From the NCBI GenBank assembly GCA_965214415.1, contig CBDCBQ010000003.1, positions 3,919,141 to 3,983,140 on the forward strand: a stretch of 64,000 nt of DNA, written 5' to 3'. The notes beneath the pieces are model-generated. The model ran no database searches, had not been told where the DNA came from, and saw only the letters and a list, made by a program, of their open reading frames with translations. The translations under genes and the position numbers were made by a program. Source of the stretch: RH-AL1 sp965214415 (lineage in GTDB: Bacteria; Pseudomonadota; Alphaproteobacteria; Rhizobiales; Beijerinckiaceae). This document shows positions 51,180 through 60,211 of the stretch, in pieces; positions within the stretch are counted from its first letter, which is position 1, and every line of letters starts with the position of its first letter.

Positions 51180-52433
51180 CTACCGCGCCACCCCGGCGAT
51201 CGCTTCGGCGAAGTCCTTCGCGGCAAACGGCTCGAGGTCATCCGCCGTCTCGCCGACGCCGATGAAATGCACCGGCAGCTTGAACTTTTCGGTGATGGCC
51301 ACCAAGATTCCGCCCCGCGCGGTGCCGTCGAGCTTGGTCATCACCAGCCCCGTCACGCCGGCCACCTTGCCGAAGATCTCGACCTGGCTCATCGCGTTCT
51401 GGCCGACGGTGGCGTCGAGCACGAGCAGGCAGGCGTGCGGCGCCTGCGGGTCCTGCTTCCGCATCACGCGGATGATCTTTTCGAGCTCCGCCATCAGCTC
51501 GGTGCGGTTCTGCAGTCGGCCCGCCGTGTCCATCAGCAGCACGTCGGCGCTGGCCGCCCTCGCCGCCTCGATCGCCTCGTAGGCGAGGCTGGCGGCATCC
51601 GAGCCTTGCTCGCGGGCGATCACCGGGCAGCCGAGCCGCTCGCCCCAGATCGTCAGCTGTGCGATAGCCGCGGCGCGGAACGTGTCGCCGGCCGCCAGCA
51701 TCACGCTCTTGCCCTCGGCCGTCAGCTTGGCGGCGAGCTTGCCGATCGTCGTCGTCTTGCCCGACCCGTTGACGCCGACGACGAGGATCACGAAGGGCTT
51801 CTTGGCTTCGACCGCGATCGGCTTGGCGTAGGGCGCGAGCACGCGCTCGACCTCGGCGGCGAGGATCGCCTTCACCTCGTCGGGCGCGACGTCGCGGTCG
51901 TAGCGGCCCTTGCCGACCGCCTCGCAGATGCGGGTCGAGGTGGCGATGCCGAGATCGGCGCGGATCAGCACGTCCTCGAGGTCCTCGAGCATCGCGGCGT
52001 CGAGCTTGCGCTTGGTGAAGATGTCGGCGATCCCGGTGCCGATCGACGACGAGGAGCGCGACAGCCCCTCGCGCAGCCGCGTGAACCAGGAGCGCTTCGC
52101 CGCCGGTTCGGGCGCGACCTCGACAGGGTTTGGCGCCGCGACGAAAACCGCCGGAGGTACCGCGACCGGCGAGGGCGTGATGACCTCGACCAGTACAGGC
52201 GGGGCGGCGGGCGCCGCCAAGAAGGCGCTCGCGACGGGCTCCGGTACAACGAGCTCCGGGACGACCGGCTCAGGTAAGACCGGCTCCGGCTCGGCGAGCA
52301 ACGCGGAAGCGACGCCTTCGACGTTGGGCGCCTCCGTTGCCTGGGGCGCCGCCGGCTCGTCGGCGCCAACGAACAGGCGTCGGAAAAAGCCTGGGCGCGG
52401 TCTTGGCACGCCTGGCTTGGTCTCGTCGTTCAA
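51180..52433 (-). CDS. ftsY: Signal recognition particle receptor FtsY
   Basis: 417 aa. A 120-residue Pro/Val/Glu-rich A domain is followed by the N domain (WFTRLREGLSRSSSSIGTGI, FTKRKLDAAMLEDLEDVLIR) and the G domain with GVNGSGKTTTIGKLA, LMDTAGRLQNR and MTKLDGTARGG. GTPase that docks SRP-ribosome complexes at the membrane. Start ATG 52433. Intact. Confidence 0.96.
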   Translation of the reverse strand: MNDETKPGVPRPRPGFFRRLFVGADEPAAPQATEAPNVEGVASALLAEPEPVLPEPVVPELVVPEPVASAFLAAPAAPPVLVEVITPSPVAVPPAVFVAAPNPVEVAPEPAAKRSWFTRLREGLSRSSSSIGTGIADIFTKRKLDAAMLEDLEDVLIRADLGIATSTRICEAVGKGRYDRDVAPDEVKAILAAEVERVLAPYAKPIAVEAKKPFVILVVGVNGSGKTTTIGKLAAKLTAEGKSVMLAAGDTFRAAAIAQLTIWGERLGCPVIAREQGSDAASLAYEAIEAARAASADVLLMDTAGRLQNRTELMAELEKIIRVMRKQDPQAPHACLLVLDATVGQNAMSQVEIFGKVAGVTGLVMTKLDGTARGGILVAITEKFKLPVHFIGVGETADDLEPFAAKDFAEAIAGVAR

Positions 52434-52499
52434 GAGGCTCGGTCCCGCTGATGAGCCGTCGATATGGGGTCTCGCTCGACCCGTGCCAGCAAAAGCGGC

Positions 52500-54629
52500 T
52501 CAGGCGGCCCTGATCCGGGCTATGGAGTCGCGCACCTCGGCATCGAGCCGGGCGATGTCATCGGTCAACTGCGCCACGTCGATCAGCATGTCGGCGGCGG
52601 CCTCGCCAGTCTGCGCGGCGGCGCGGTCGACGTCGCCGATTGCCCGGTTCACGCCGCGCGACGCGGCGACGGCGTCGCCGACCGACGAGCCGATCTTCTC
52701 CGTCGCCTCGTCCTGTACCAGCACGGCGTCGGCGACGGAGGCGGAGATCTTGTCGATCGTCGAAACATGGGTGCCGATCGCCGACAGCGCCTGCGCGGCT
52801 TGCGCGGCGGTCGATTGCATGGCTTCGATCTGGCGGCCGACCTCGACGGTGGCGGCGGTGGTCTGCGAGGCCAGCGCCTTCACCTCCTGCGCGACGACGG
52901 CAAAGCCGCGACCCGCCTCGCCGGCGCGCGCCGCCTCGATCGTGGCGTTCAGCGCCAGCATGTTGGTGCGCTGCGCGATCGAGGAGATCATCGCCACGAT
53001 CTCGCCGATCCGCGAGGCCTGGCTCGAGAGGGCGATCGTGACCGCGCCCGAGGTCTGCGCCTGCCCGGCCGCGTCCGACGCGATCGTGCGCGCCTTGTGC
53101 ATGTCGGTGGCGATTCGCGCGATCGCCTCGCGCAGCGCCGCCGCCGCCTGGTCGACCGTGCCGACGCTGAGATCGGCGGCGTTCGAGGCATTCGCGATGG
53201 CCTTGGTGCGATCCGCCGAGGCGACCGCGACGGCGGTCATCGCTTCGGCGCGGCGCATGATCTTGCGGCTCGTCGCGTCGACCGTGCCGGCGACGCTCTG
53301 CACGGACGCGGCGAGATCGTTGGCGAGCTGCTGCAGCTCGGCCCGCCGCGCCGACGCGAATCCCTCCTCGCGCTCGCCCTCGGCGCGCTTGAGGCGCGAG
53401 ACCTCCTGCTCCGAGGCCTGGAACGCGCCGATCGCCTTGGCGATCGAGCCGATCTCGTCGTGCCGATGCATCTCCGGACAAAGTCGCGCGCTCGGGCCGC
53501 CGCCCAGCGTCCTGACGAATGCCTCGATGCGTTCGAGCGGCCGGGTCACGACGAGGCGCAGCGAAGCCAGGATCGCGACGATCATCGCCGCGAGGATGCC
53601 GAGGAGGGCGACCGCCACCGGCTTCTGCTGGCGGGCGGCATCGTAGGCGAAGCTTCGGATCGGAATCTCGGTGCGGATGTACCAAGGCTTGTCGAGATTG
53701 TTCACGGGATGCCAACTGACGATCGCCGAGCCGTCCTTGGTGTCGGCCACAAACTCGCGCATGACCATTTGCTGGGCCTCGGCGAACTCGGTCATCAGGT
53801 CGGGTCGGATCTTGACGAGCGGCCGTTCGCTCACGTCCGACATCGAGCCTTCGACGACCATGCCGGCATGCGAGACGAGCATCGTCACCGAGCCTTTGGG
53901 CACCGGCACGGTCGCGATCGCCTCGATCAACGCGCGCAGGGCGACGTCGGTGCCGATCGCGCCGACCACAACGTCGCTGCCGATGATCGGCTCCGAATAC
54001 GAGACGGCCGCGACCTTCTGAGCGTTTTCCGTCAGGAAATAGGGCTCGCTCATGAAGGCGAGGCCTTTGTCGAGCGGCGCTCGGTACAGGTCCGCGTCCT
54101 TGTCGTCGTAGCCGCGCACCTTGTCGAGCGCGATCTCGAGACCGTTCTGGCGCCAATAGGTGATGTAGCGGCCTGTATGATCCGAGTTCGGCCGGTCGAC
54201 GTAGGCGTCGTCGCGCGCATCGAAGGCATCGGGCTTCCACACCGTCCAGGCGCCGAAACGATCGGGATCGGCCTCGAGCATGCCCTTGAGCAAGACATCG
54301 GCGGCCTGGCGCTCGCGGACATCGTGCGACCACAGCGTGACCATGCTGGCACTGGTGGCCGAGACCGCGCGGAAGGCCTGCTGCAGCTCCGATTGAATAC
54401 GACCGACGACGTCCCCAGTGGCTTGTTCGGCGAGTTGGCGGGCCTTCGCGTCCGCCTCGGTCTGGGCTTGGTGGATGAAGAACAGCGCGGCGGTCACCAT
54501 GCCGCCGATCATGCAGAGCAAGATGATGGCGCCGAGCTTCGTCCCGAGCGACGCGCCGCTTGCCCGACGCGCAGCCGGCCGCGGTCCGCGTGACCAAGGA
54601 CCTCCTTTTGCAAAATTCTTCCTGAGCAT
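52500..54629 (-). CDS. Methyl-accepting chemotaxis protein (dCache type)
   Basis: 709 aa from ATG 54629 (GTG 54659 would add ten residues). TM1 (GAIILLCMIGGMVTAALFFI) and a ~310-residue periplasmic dCache-like sensor (TGRYITYWRQNG, YFLTENAQKVAAVSYSEPII, GAIGTDVALRALIEAI) are followed by TM2 (ALLGILAAMIVAILASLRLV) and HAMP (RPLERIEAFVRTLGGGPSAR). The signalling hairpin is TNMLALNATIEAARAGEAGR. No C-terminal CheR/B tether is evident. Ligand unknown. Confidence 0.92.
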   Translation of the reverse strand: MLRKNFAKGGPWSRGPRPAARRASGASLGTKLGAIILLCMIGGMVTAALFFIHQAQTEADAKARQLAEQATGDVVGRIQSELQQAFRAVSATSASMVTLWSHDVRERQAADVLLKGMLEADPDRFGAWTVWKPDAFDARDDAYVDRPNSDHTGRYITYWRQNGLEIALDKVRGYDDKDADLYRAPLDKGLAFMSEPYFLTENAQKVAAVSYSEPIIGSDVVVGAIGTDVALRALIEAIATVPVPKGSVTMLVSHAGMVVEGSMSDVSERPLVKIRPDLMTEFAEAQQMVMREFVADTKDGSAIVSWHPVNNLDKPWYIRTEIPIRSFAYDAARQQKPVAVALLGILAAMIVAILASLRLVVTRPLERIEAFVRTLGGGPSARLCPEMHRHDEIGSIAKAIGAFQASEQEVSRLKRAEGEREEGFASARRAELQQLANDLAASVQSVAGTVDATSRKIMRRAEAMTAVAVASADRTKAIANASNAADLSVGTVDQAAAALREAIARIATDMHKARTIASDAAGQAQTSGAVTIALSSQASRIGEIVAMISSIAQRTNMLALNATIEAARAGEAGRGFAVVAQEVKALASQTTAATVEVGRQIEAMQSTAAQAAQALSAIGTHVSTIDKISASVADAVLVQDEATEKIGSSVGDAVAASRGVNRAIGDVDRAAAQTGEAAADMLIDVAQLTDDIARLDAEVRDSIARIRAA

Positions 54630-54703
54630 GACATCATCCGCCCAATTGGCTCGACTCACGCGATCGACGATTTCAAGGGTAGGTTGCTATCGGATCGCCC
54701 GGC

Positions 54704-55345
54704 TCATTCGAAGCGGACGAGGACGGTCCGACTCTCCTGCGGAATCGCGTGCGGCGCCGATGCGAACGCCAGCGTCCGTCCCGCGCCGACGAGCTTTGCC
54801 GGCGCCTTCTCGGTCCATGTCACGAGCGACATCCCCGCCGCGTCGCGGATCTCGAAGGCGAGGCGGGGGACGCGCACGCGCCGCTCGGACACGTTCCGAA
54901 TCTCGCCCGAGATCGTCACCTCCGGCGAGGATGGGTCGACCCGTCGAGGGCCGATATCCCGAAACTCGAGGCCGCGCAGGTTGACCTTCATGCCGACCGC
55001 CGCATAGAGCGACGCCGCGCGCGGCACGAGCCGGACGACCTGCGCGCGCGCCTCGATGGTGACGGACAAGAGCGCGAGCCCGGCGACGCACGCGGCGACG
55101 CCGCGTGGCAGGCGCGGCCGCGCGCGCCGTCGTGGGGGCGGCATGATACGTGCCGCCGGCGTGACCCAAGCGGCAAGCGACGCCGTATCGAGGTTCGGCA
55201 GGGCGGGCACGGCCGGGCGGACGTCACCGTCGGCCTCGACCCGCCAGCGCGCGTCGCAGCGCGGGCAAATGACGGTGCGGCCCCCTTCGATCTCGACGCG
55301 ATCGACGTGGTACGATCTTGCGCAGGCGGGGCAATCGATCAGCAT
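54704..55345 (-). CDS. MJ0042-type zinc-ribbon protein (DUF3426-like)
   Basis: 213 aa from ATG 55345, preferred over an upstream TTG because the family starts with LIxCPxC. LIDCPACARSYHVDR and VICPRCDARWRV form the N-terminal zinc ribbon. One membrane helix (VAACVAGLALLSVTIEARA) and a beta-sandwich (EVTISGEIRNVSERRVRVPR) follow. Usually adjacent to ftsE-ftsX in this order, as here (divergent). Probable envelope role. Confidence 0.82.
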   Translation of the reverse strand: MLIDCPACARSYHVDRVEIEGGRTVICPRCDARWRVEADGDVRPAVPALPNLDTASLAAWVTPAARIMPPPRRRARPRLPRGVAACVAGLALLSVTIEARAQVVRLVPRAASLYAAVGMKVNLRGLEFRDIGPRRVDPSSPEVTISGEIRNVSERRVRVPRLAFEIRDAAGMSLVTWTEKAPAKLVGAGRTLAFASAPHAIPQESRTVLVRFE

Positions 55346-55492
55346 GGCGAGGCTCAAGTCGTGCGAAAAGCGCCTTTCGGCGGGTTCAAGGTGTCAGGCC
55401 GACCTTAAGACCGCGTTAACCGTATTCTTAAAGGTTTGCCCGCCCCGAGGTCTCGCCGAGACGAGCCGGAGGTGGCGAGACAGAGGTGCCGC

Positions 55493-56155
55493 TTGGTCGT
55501 CTTCGAGAATGTCGGTCTGCGCTACGGGATGGGCGGCGAGACGCTGAAGGACATCTCCTTCCGGATCGAGCCGCAGTCCTTCCAGTTCCTGACCGGGCCG
55601 TCCGGCGCCGGCAAGACGACGCTGTTGAAGCTCATTCTCTTCACGCTGAAGCCGACGCGCGGGCTGATCAGCCTGTTCGGCCGCGACGCCGCCTCGCTCG
55701 ACAAGGACACGATCACCGACCTGCGCCGTCGCGTGGGCGTCGTGTTTCAGGACTTTCGCCTGCTGAACCACCTGACCACCTACGAGAACGTGGCGCTGCC
55801 GCTGCGCGTGCAAGGCCGCGAGGAGGCGACATATCGTGCCGAGGTGATCGAGCTGCTTGGCTGGGTCGGCCTCGGCGAGCGCATGCACGTCCTTCCGGCG
55901 GTGCTCTCGGGCGGCGAGAAGCAGCGCGCCGCGATCGCCCGCGCGCTGATCGTGCGGCCCGAGCTGCTGCTCGCCGACGAGCCGACCGGCAACGTCGACC
56001 CGACTCTGGCCCGGCGCCTTCTCAGGCTCTTCATGGAGCTGCACAAATCGGGTACATCCGTCGTCATCGCGACGCACGATCTCGCCCTGATGGACCAGTT
56101 CGACGGCGCGCGCCGCCTGGTGCTCGGCGACAGCCGGCTGCACATCTTCGAGTGA
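55493..56155 (+). CDS. ftsE: Cell-division ATP-binding protein FtsE
   Basis: 220 aa from TTG 55493. ABC ATPase that with FtsX regulates septal peptidoglycan hydrolases. Walker A GPSGAGKTTLLKL, Q-loop VFQDFRLL, signature LSGGEKQRAAIARAL, Walker B LLLADEPTGNVD and H-loop VVIATHDLAL are all present. Ends 8 bp before ftsX. Confidence 0.94.
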   Translation: MVVFENVGLRYGMGGETLKDISFRIEPQSFQFLTGPSGAGKTTLLKLILFTLKPTRGLISLFGRDAASLDKDTITDLRRRVGVVFQDFRLLNHLTTYENVALPLRVQGREEATYRAEVIELLGWVGLGERMHVLPAVLSGGEKQRAAIARALIVRPELLLADEPTGNVDPTLARRLLRLFMELHKSGTSVVIATHDLALMDQFDGARRLVLGDSRLHIFE

Positions 56156-56162
56156 GGGCAAG

Positions 56163-57128
56163 ATGGTTTTCCTGACGCGCGCCGCCCTACGCGCCAAAGT
56201 ACCGTCGGACAAGGCCGACGGCCGGCTACTGAAGCGCGACATGCCGCTCGTCCCGGCCGACACGATCGCCGGGCGCGCGCTCATCACGGTCATCGCCATC
56301 ATGACGTTCCTCGCCGCGCTTACCGCTGGTTTCGCGATGCTGATCGCCGCCGCCGCGCACGACTGGCAGGGCACCGTCTCGCACGAGATGACGATCCAGG
56401 TCCGGCCGACCGAGGGTCACGATCTCGATGCCGCGACCGCCACCGCCGCCGCGATCGCCCGCGCCACGCCCGGTATCGCCGCCGTCGACCCCTACAGCAA
56501 GGCCGAGAGCGAGAAGCTCTTGCAGCCCTGGCTCGGCGCCGGGCTCGACCTCGCCGACCTGCCGGTGCCGCGCCTCGTCGTCGTCAAGCTCGATCCGTCC
56601 GGCCGGCTCGACGTCGTCGCGCTGCGCCTCGCGCTCGACGACAAGGTGCCCGGCGCGAGCCTCGACGATCACGGCATTTGGCTCGCCCGCCTGGCGACGA
56701 TGGCGCATGCGACGGTGGCGATCGGCATCGTCATCTTCGCGCTGGTGCTCGCGGCGATGCTGCTTGCCGTCGCCTTCGCCACCCGCGGGGCGATGGCCGG
56801 CGCGCGCGAGATCATCGAGGTGCTGCACTTCGTCGGCGCCGCGGACGGCTTCATCTCGCGCCAATTCCAGATGCACTTCCTGCGGCTCGGCCTGCGCGGC
56901 GGCGCGATCGGCGGCGGGCTCGCGATCCTGTTCTTCTTCCTCGGCGGCCGCGCGCTCGGCCTGTGGCGCACCACGGCCGGCGGCGAGCAGGTCGAGGCCA
57001 TGTTCGGCACCTTCAGCCTGGGGGGCGGCGGCTACCTCGCCATCATCGTCATCACCGGCATGATCGCCCTGCTGACCGGCATCGTCTCGCGCACTATCGT
57101 GTACCGGCATCTGCGCGCGATGATGTGA
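56163..57128 (+). CDS. ftsX: Cell-division protein FtsX
   Basis: 321 aa. Four membrane helices: TVIAIMTFLAALTAGFAMLI, VAIGIVIFALVLAAMLLAVA, GGGLAILFFFLGGRALGL and YLAIIVITGMIALLTGIVSR. A large periplasmic loop (VRPTEGHDLDAATATAAAIA) lies between the first two. Partner of FtsE; intact. Confidence 0.92.
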   Translation: MVFLTRAALRAKVPSDKADGRLLKRDMPLVPADTIAGRALITVIAIMTFLAALTAGFAMLIAAAAHDWQGTVSHEMTIQVRPTEGHDLDAATATAAAIARATPGIAAVDPYSKAESEKLLQPWLGAGLDLADLPVPRLVVVKLDPSGRLDVVALRLALDDKVPGASLDDHGIWLARLATMAHATVAIGIVIFALVLAAMLLAVAFATRGAMAGAREIIEVLHFVGAADGFISRQFQMHFLRLGLRGGAIGGGLAILFFFLGGRALGLWRTTAGGEQVEAMFGTFSLGGGGYLAIIVITGMIALLTGIVSRTIVYRHLRAMM

Positions 57129-57144
57129 GGCGCGGTCCGCCCGG

Positions 57145-57450
57145 TCAGCCGGACCAACCGGGCGGCGGGTCGACCGGCCGGGTGCACTCTCCAAGCGCCA
57201 GCAGGTCGTCGGTCAAGGCGCCATCGATACTCGCCCGCAGAAGCTTGCCGTCGGCCGTCGCGACGACCGCCAGCGGAGCCTCGCGGCCGCCCACCTTCAT
57301 GTAGAACGTGTCGCTGCCATCCTCGATCAGCTTGACGATGATCGTCCGCGCCCGCCGCCAGCCACCCCCCGCCGGGCCGCCGAGATGGGTGATGCCGGCG
57401 TGCGGGTCCGCGGCTGGCGCCGAGTTGATGCAGGTGACGAGAAAATCCAT
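57145..57450 (-). CDS. DUF3892 family protein
   Basis: 101 aa from ATG 57450. FLVTCINSAPAADPHAGITH then LGGPAGGGWRRARTIIVKLI, DTFYMKVGGREAPLAVVATA and a C-terminal ALTDDLLALGECTRP follow the DUF3892 pattern. Cytoplasmic, function unknown. Convergent with ftsX. Confidence 0.7.
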   Translation of the reverse strand: MDFLVTCINSAPAADPHAGITHLGGPAGGGWRRARTIIVKLIEDGSDTFYMKVGGREAPLAVVATADGKLLRASIDGALTDDLLALGECTRPVDPPPGWSG

Positions 57451-57681
57451 GGAGGGCGCCGAACTTGACGCGGATCACTGTCCGCATGCAAAGCCAAGGC
57501 AGCCCTTGCACGACGATGACATTCACGCGGCGGTCGTCAGCCAAAGCGTGGGCATTCGAGGGTGTCGAGCGCCCATACGCGCGAAAGGGCATGCTCAACA
57601 CCCCCCAGGTCCCCGAAGGGATGTCAGCCACAAGGGCCAACACAAATATAGTTTGAAAGCCTAAAATAAGCAACCCGGCCT

Positions 57682-58080
57682 TCAGATCAAGCCGGATGCA
57701 TGTCTTATTCCGTCTTCTACACGCAGCATGTCGGCATCGCTCATCAACTCTGACGAATAATCTTGGCCGATTCGAACACGATCAAGTCGATCATGCGACA
57801 CCGACATCAAGGCGCTGCAGATCGCCCATGTGTCGACTGTCAGGCAACGATACTTTCCTGTAGCGAATGGCACATCTGACGGAGACGTAAAAGCGCCAGG
57901 ATCGGTCGCTGAGAACGGTACCACAAGGCATCGGCCTGGCAGAATTCCATGGCGCGAATTGTAAGAACGAGGGGAGACGACAACAGCTCGACGAACCTTG
58001 TCCATCTCTGGATGCACCCGAGCCCGCTTGTAATCGCACAGAAGAATGCGGCGTCTCTCCGGAACGAAATTGATTGCCAC
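57682..58080 (-). CDS. PemK/MazF-like toxin
   Basis: 132 aa from GTG 58080. RILLCDYKRARVHPEMDKVR then RAVVVSPRSYNSRHGILPGR and VVPFSATDP follow the PemK/MazF fold. CLTVDTWAICSALMSVSHDR and LDRVRIGQDY continue it. The family's basic strand and Ser/Thr loop are kept, so mRNA-interferase activity is possible. No antitoxin is seen on either side. GC is lower than in neighbours, suggesting acquisition. Confidence 0.75.
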   Translation of the reverse strand: MAINFVPERRRILLCDYKRARVHPEMDKVRRAVVVSPRSYNSRHGILPGRCLVVPFSATDPGAFTSPSDVPFATGKYRCLTVDTWAICSALMSVSHDRLDRVRIGQDYSSELMSDADMLRVEDGIRHASGLI

Positions 58081-58200
58081 GTCGACATCGAGCTCCTGGA
58101 GCGATATGCAATTCGTGCCTTCAAAAATTCTAAACGCAATTACTCTTTATGGAGACAGGGATAGACTGCATTAGTCGGCCAGCGCATCGGCTCTTGCTCC

Positions 58201-58761
58201 TCACACAACCTCCAGCCGCCGATGCGGCTCCGCCGGCAACATCACCGCGATCGCATCGCCTGACTGCACGAGACCGCCCACCCGCACCACGCCCATGATG
58301 CCGGCCTTGCGCACGACCTGCCCCTCGGCGTCGCGGGCGAACATCGCTTTCGTCAGGCCCTCGCCCAGGGCGTCGATCTGCTTGCAGGGATCGCGGATCC
58401 CGCTGATCTCGACCAGCACGTCGGCGCCGATCTTGAACAGCGTGCTGGTCGGCAGGGTGCTGAGGTCGAGGCCTTCGGTCAGCACGTTCTCGCCCATCGC
58501 GCCGGGCGCGAGCGTGAAGCCCAACGCCGCCATCTCGGCGAAAAGCTCGACGGGCAGGAAGTGCACTTGCGCCAGGTTCGGCGCGCTCGGGTCTTTTCGC
58601 TTGCGGTAGAGGTGCTGGACGGTCGCGCCCGCATGCGCGTCGCCCTCGACGCCGAGGCCGGCGAGCAGGTTGATGGTATCGCGCGGCATCTTGGTGAAGC
58701 CGTGCTCGGGGCTCGCGCTGACGGCGAGAACCTTGCCGATGGATTGGTGGCTCGTCGTCAT
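58201..58761 (-). CDS. MOSC domain protein
   Basis: 186 aa from ATG 58761; the longer frame lacks a better start. GLGVEGDAHAGATVQHLYRK, VHFLPVELFAEMAALGFTLA, PGAMGENVLTEGLDLSTLP and ISGIRDPCKQIDALGEGL (conserved Cys) are MOSC hallmarks. These are molybdenum-cofactor-binding sulphur carriers linked to N-hydroxylated base or oxime reduction. Stand-alone gene. Confidence 0.87.
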   Translation of the reverse strand: MTTSHQSIGKVLAVSASPEHGFTKMPRDTINLLAGLGVEGDAHAGATVQHLYRKRKDPSAPNLAQVHFLPVELFAEMAALGFTLAPGAMGENVLTEGLDLSTLPTSTLFKIGADVLVEISGIRDPCKQIDALGEGLTKAMFARDAEGQVVRKAGIMGVVRVGGLVQSGDAIAVMLPAEPHRRLEVV

Positions 58762-58873
58762 GCCATGTACCTCCGTGAAGCCTGCGCCGCGAAATGCGCC
58801 GAAGCCGTTGCCGCGCGCGTCGCGATCGTGAGCGCCCGAGGCGAAGCCCAGCCCATTCGGCAGGAGAGACCCA

Positions 58874-59515
58874 TTGCTTGCATCCATCTCCGGATCGGCC
58901 TGGAGCCTTGTTGGCGCATTCCTGCTCCCCGCGCTAGCGCTGCAGATGCTCCTCTCCAAAATGCGTCCGGGTCCGCGCACCGTCGTGCTGCTGGGCTACG
59001 CGCTCTGCGGGCTGGTGGCGCTCGCGGTCGTTTGCGCCGCGTCGGAATGGCGCTACCGGGAACTCGACGACGAGCATCGGAGCGAGATGGACAGGGCCTA
59101 TGTCCGCCTGCTTCGCACGATCGATACGGCCAAGGACATGGCCTGCTTCACGCCGACGCCCAAGACCACCGACGAGACGCTTCTGAATGCCTATACCCAG
59201 ATGCGGACGACCTGCGTCTACTACACGATCATTTGGATCGAGGCAGGCCGGTCGTCCGACGTCGACGGCGTCCTCGCGGCGGCGGAAAAGCCGTGGCCGC
59301 CCGGCGGCAGCCCGCACACGCAGCTCTGGACCTACCAGCCCCTGGTCAGCACGGCCGGCGCGGTCGAGCGACTTCGTGCGGAACTGCCGCCCGAGCCCGG
59401 ACTGGCGGCTCCGCTTGTCTTCGTCATCGCCTGCGCCTTCGCGTTTGCCTTCGCTCTCGGATTCGTCGTCGCACTCGGTAAGGTGTTGGTCGAGCTTCGA
59501 CGCCGGCCGGGTTGA
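58874..59515 (+). CDS. Hypothetical three-helix membrane protein
   Basis: 213 aa from TTG 58874. Two N-terminal helices (SLVGAFLLPALALQMLLSKM, TVVLLGYALCGLVALAVVCA) are followed by a ~110-residue extracytoplasmic part with two Cys (DMACFTPTPK and RTTCVYYTII) and a C-terminal helix (PLVFVIACAFAFAFALGFVV). No family recognised. Convergent with ureAB. Confidence 0.55.
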   Translation: MLASISGSAWSLVGAFLLPALALQMLLSKMRPGPRTVVLLGYALCGLVALAVVCAASEWRYRELDDEHRSEMDRAYVRLLRTIDTAKDMACFTPTPKTTDETLLNAYTQMRTTCVYYTIIWIEAGRSSDVDGVLAAAEKPWPPGGSPHTQLWTYQPLVSTAGAVERLRAELPPEPGLAAPLVFVIACAFAFAFALGFVVALGKVLVELRRRPG

Positions 59516-59534
59516 TCGAGCAACCCGCCGCGCA

Positions 59535-60161
59535 TCATCGGTCGACCAGCCCCATCACCTCGCCCCGGAAGCCGTACACCTCGCGCGTGCCGCCGAGCGG
59601 CACCAGGCGGACGGTCCGGGTCTGGCCGGGCTCGAAGCGCACGGCGGTGCCTGCGACGATGTCGAGCCGCTTGCCCTTGGCAGCGGCGCGGTCGAACGCC
59701 AGCGCGGGGTTCGTCTCGGCGAAATGGTAATGGGAGCCGACCTGGATCGGCCGGTCGCCGGTGTTGGCCACGCTGACCTCGGTCGTTTCGGCGCCGACGT
59801 TCATGACGATGTCGCCGTCGGGCGTCACCACTTCGCCCGGCACGAGCCCGGGCGCCGCGCCGCGGATCGGCTCGTGCACGGTGACGAGCTTGGTGCCGTC
59901 TGGAAACGTCGCCTCGACCTGCACGTCGTGGATCATCGCGGCGATGCCGTCCATCACCTGGTCGGCGGTGACGACGTGGGCGCCAGCCTCCATCAGCTCG
60001 GCGACGCTGCGACCGTCGCGCGCGCCCTCGACGACCGCATCGGTGATCAGCGCGATCGCTTCGGGATAGTTGAGCTTGATGCCACGCGCGAGGCGCTTGC
60101 GCGCGACCTCGGCGGCCATGGCGACGAGGAGCTTGTCCTTTTCCCGCGGCGTCAGCTGCAT
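59535..60161 (-). CDS. ureAB: Urease gamma-beta fusion subunit
   Basis: 208 aa from ATG 60161. Residues 1-100 match UreA (LTPREKDKLLVAMAAEVARK, GIKLNYPEAIALITDAVVEG, HDVQVEATFPDGTKLVTVHE). The rest matches UreB (PGEVVTPDGDIVMNVGAETT, NTGDRPIQVGSHYHFAETNP, AVRFEPGQTRTVRLVPLGGT). Fused gamma-beta subunits occur in several Hyphomicrobiales. With UreC they form nickel urease. The gene ends 20 bp from an unrelated convergent gene, and ureC does not follow. Confidence 0.95.
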   Translation of the reverse strand: MQLTPREKDKLLVAMAAEVARKRLARGIKLNYPEAIALITDAVVEGARDGRSVAELMEAGAHVVTADQVMDGIAAMIHDVQVEATFPDGTKLVTVHEPIRGAAPGLVPGEVVTPDGDIVMNVGAETTEVSVANTGDRPIQVGSHYHFAETNPALAFDRAAAKGKRLDIVAGTAVRFEPGQTRTVRLVPLGGTREVYGFRGEVMGLVDR

Positions 60162-60211
60162 GCGATCCTCATTCCGGCCATTCGAAGCGTGCCGGCCCAT
60201 GCCGCCATCAG

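Noticed and set aside
52464..54593. 709-codon plus-strand frame
   Set aside because: Antisense shadow of the chemoreceptor gene (Arg/Asp/His-rich), with no domain pattern.
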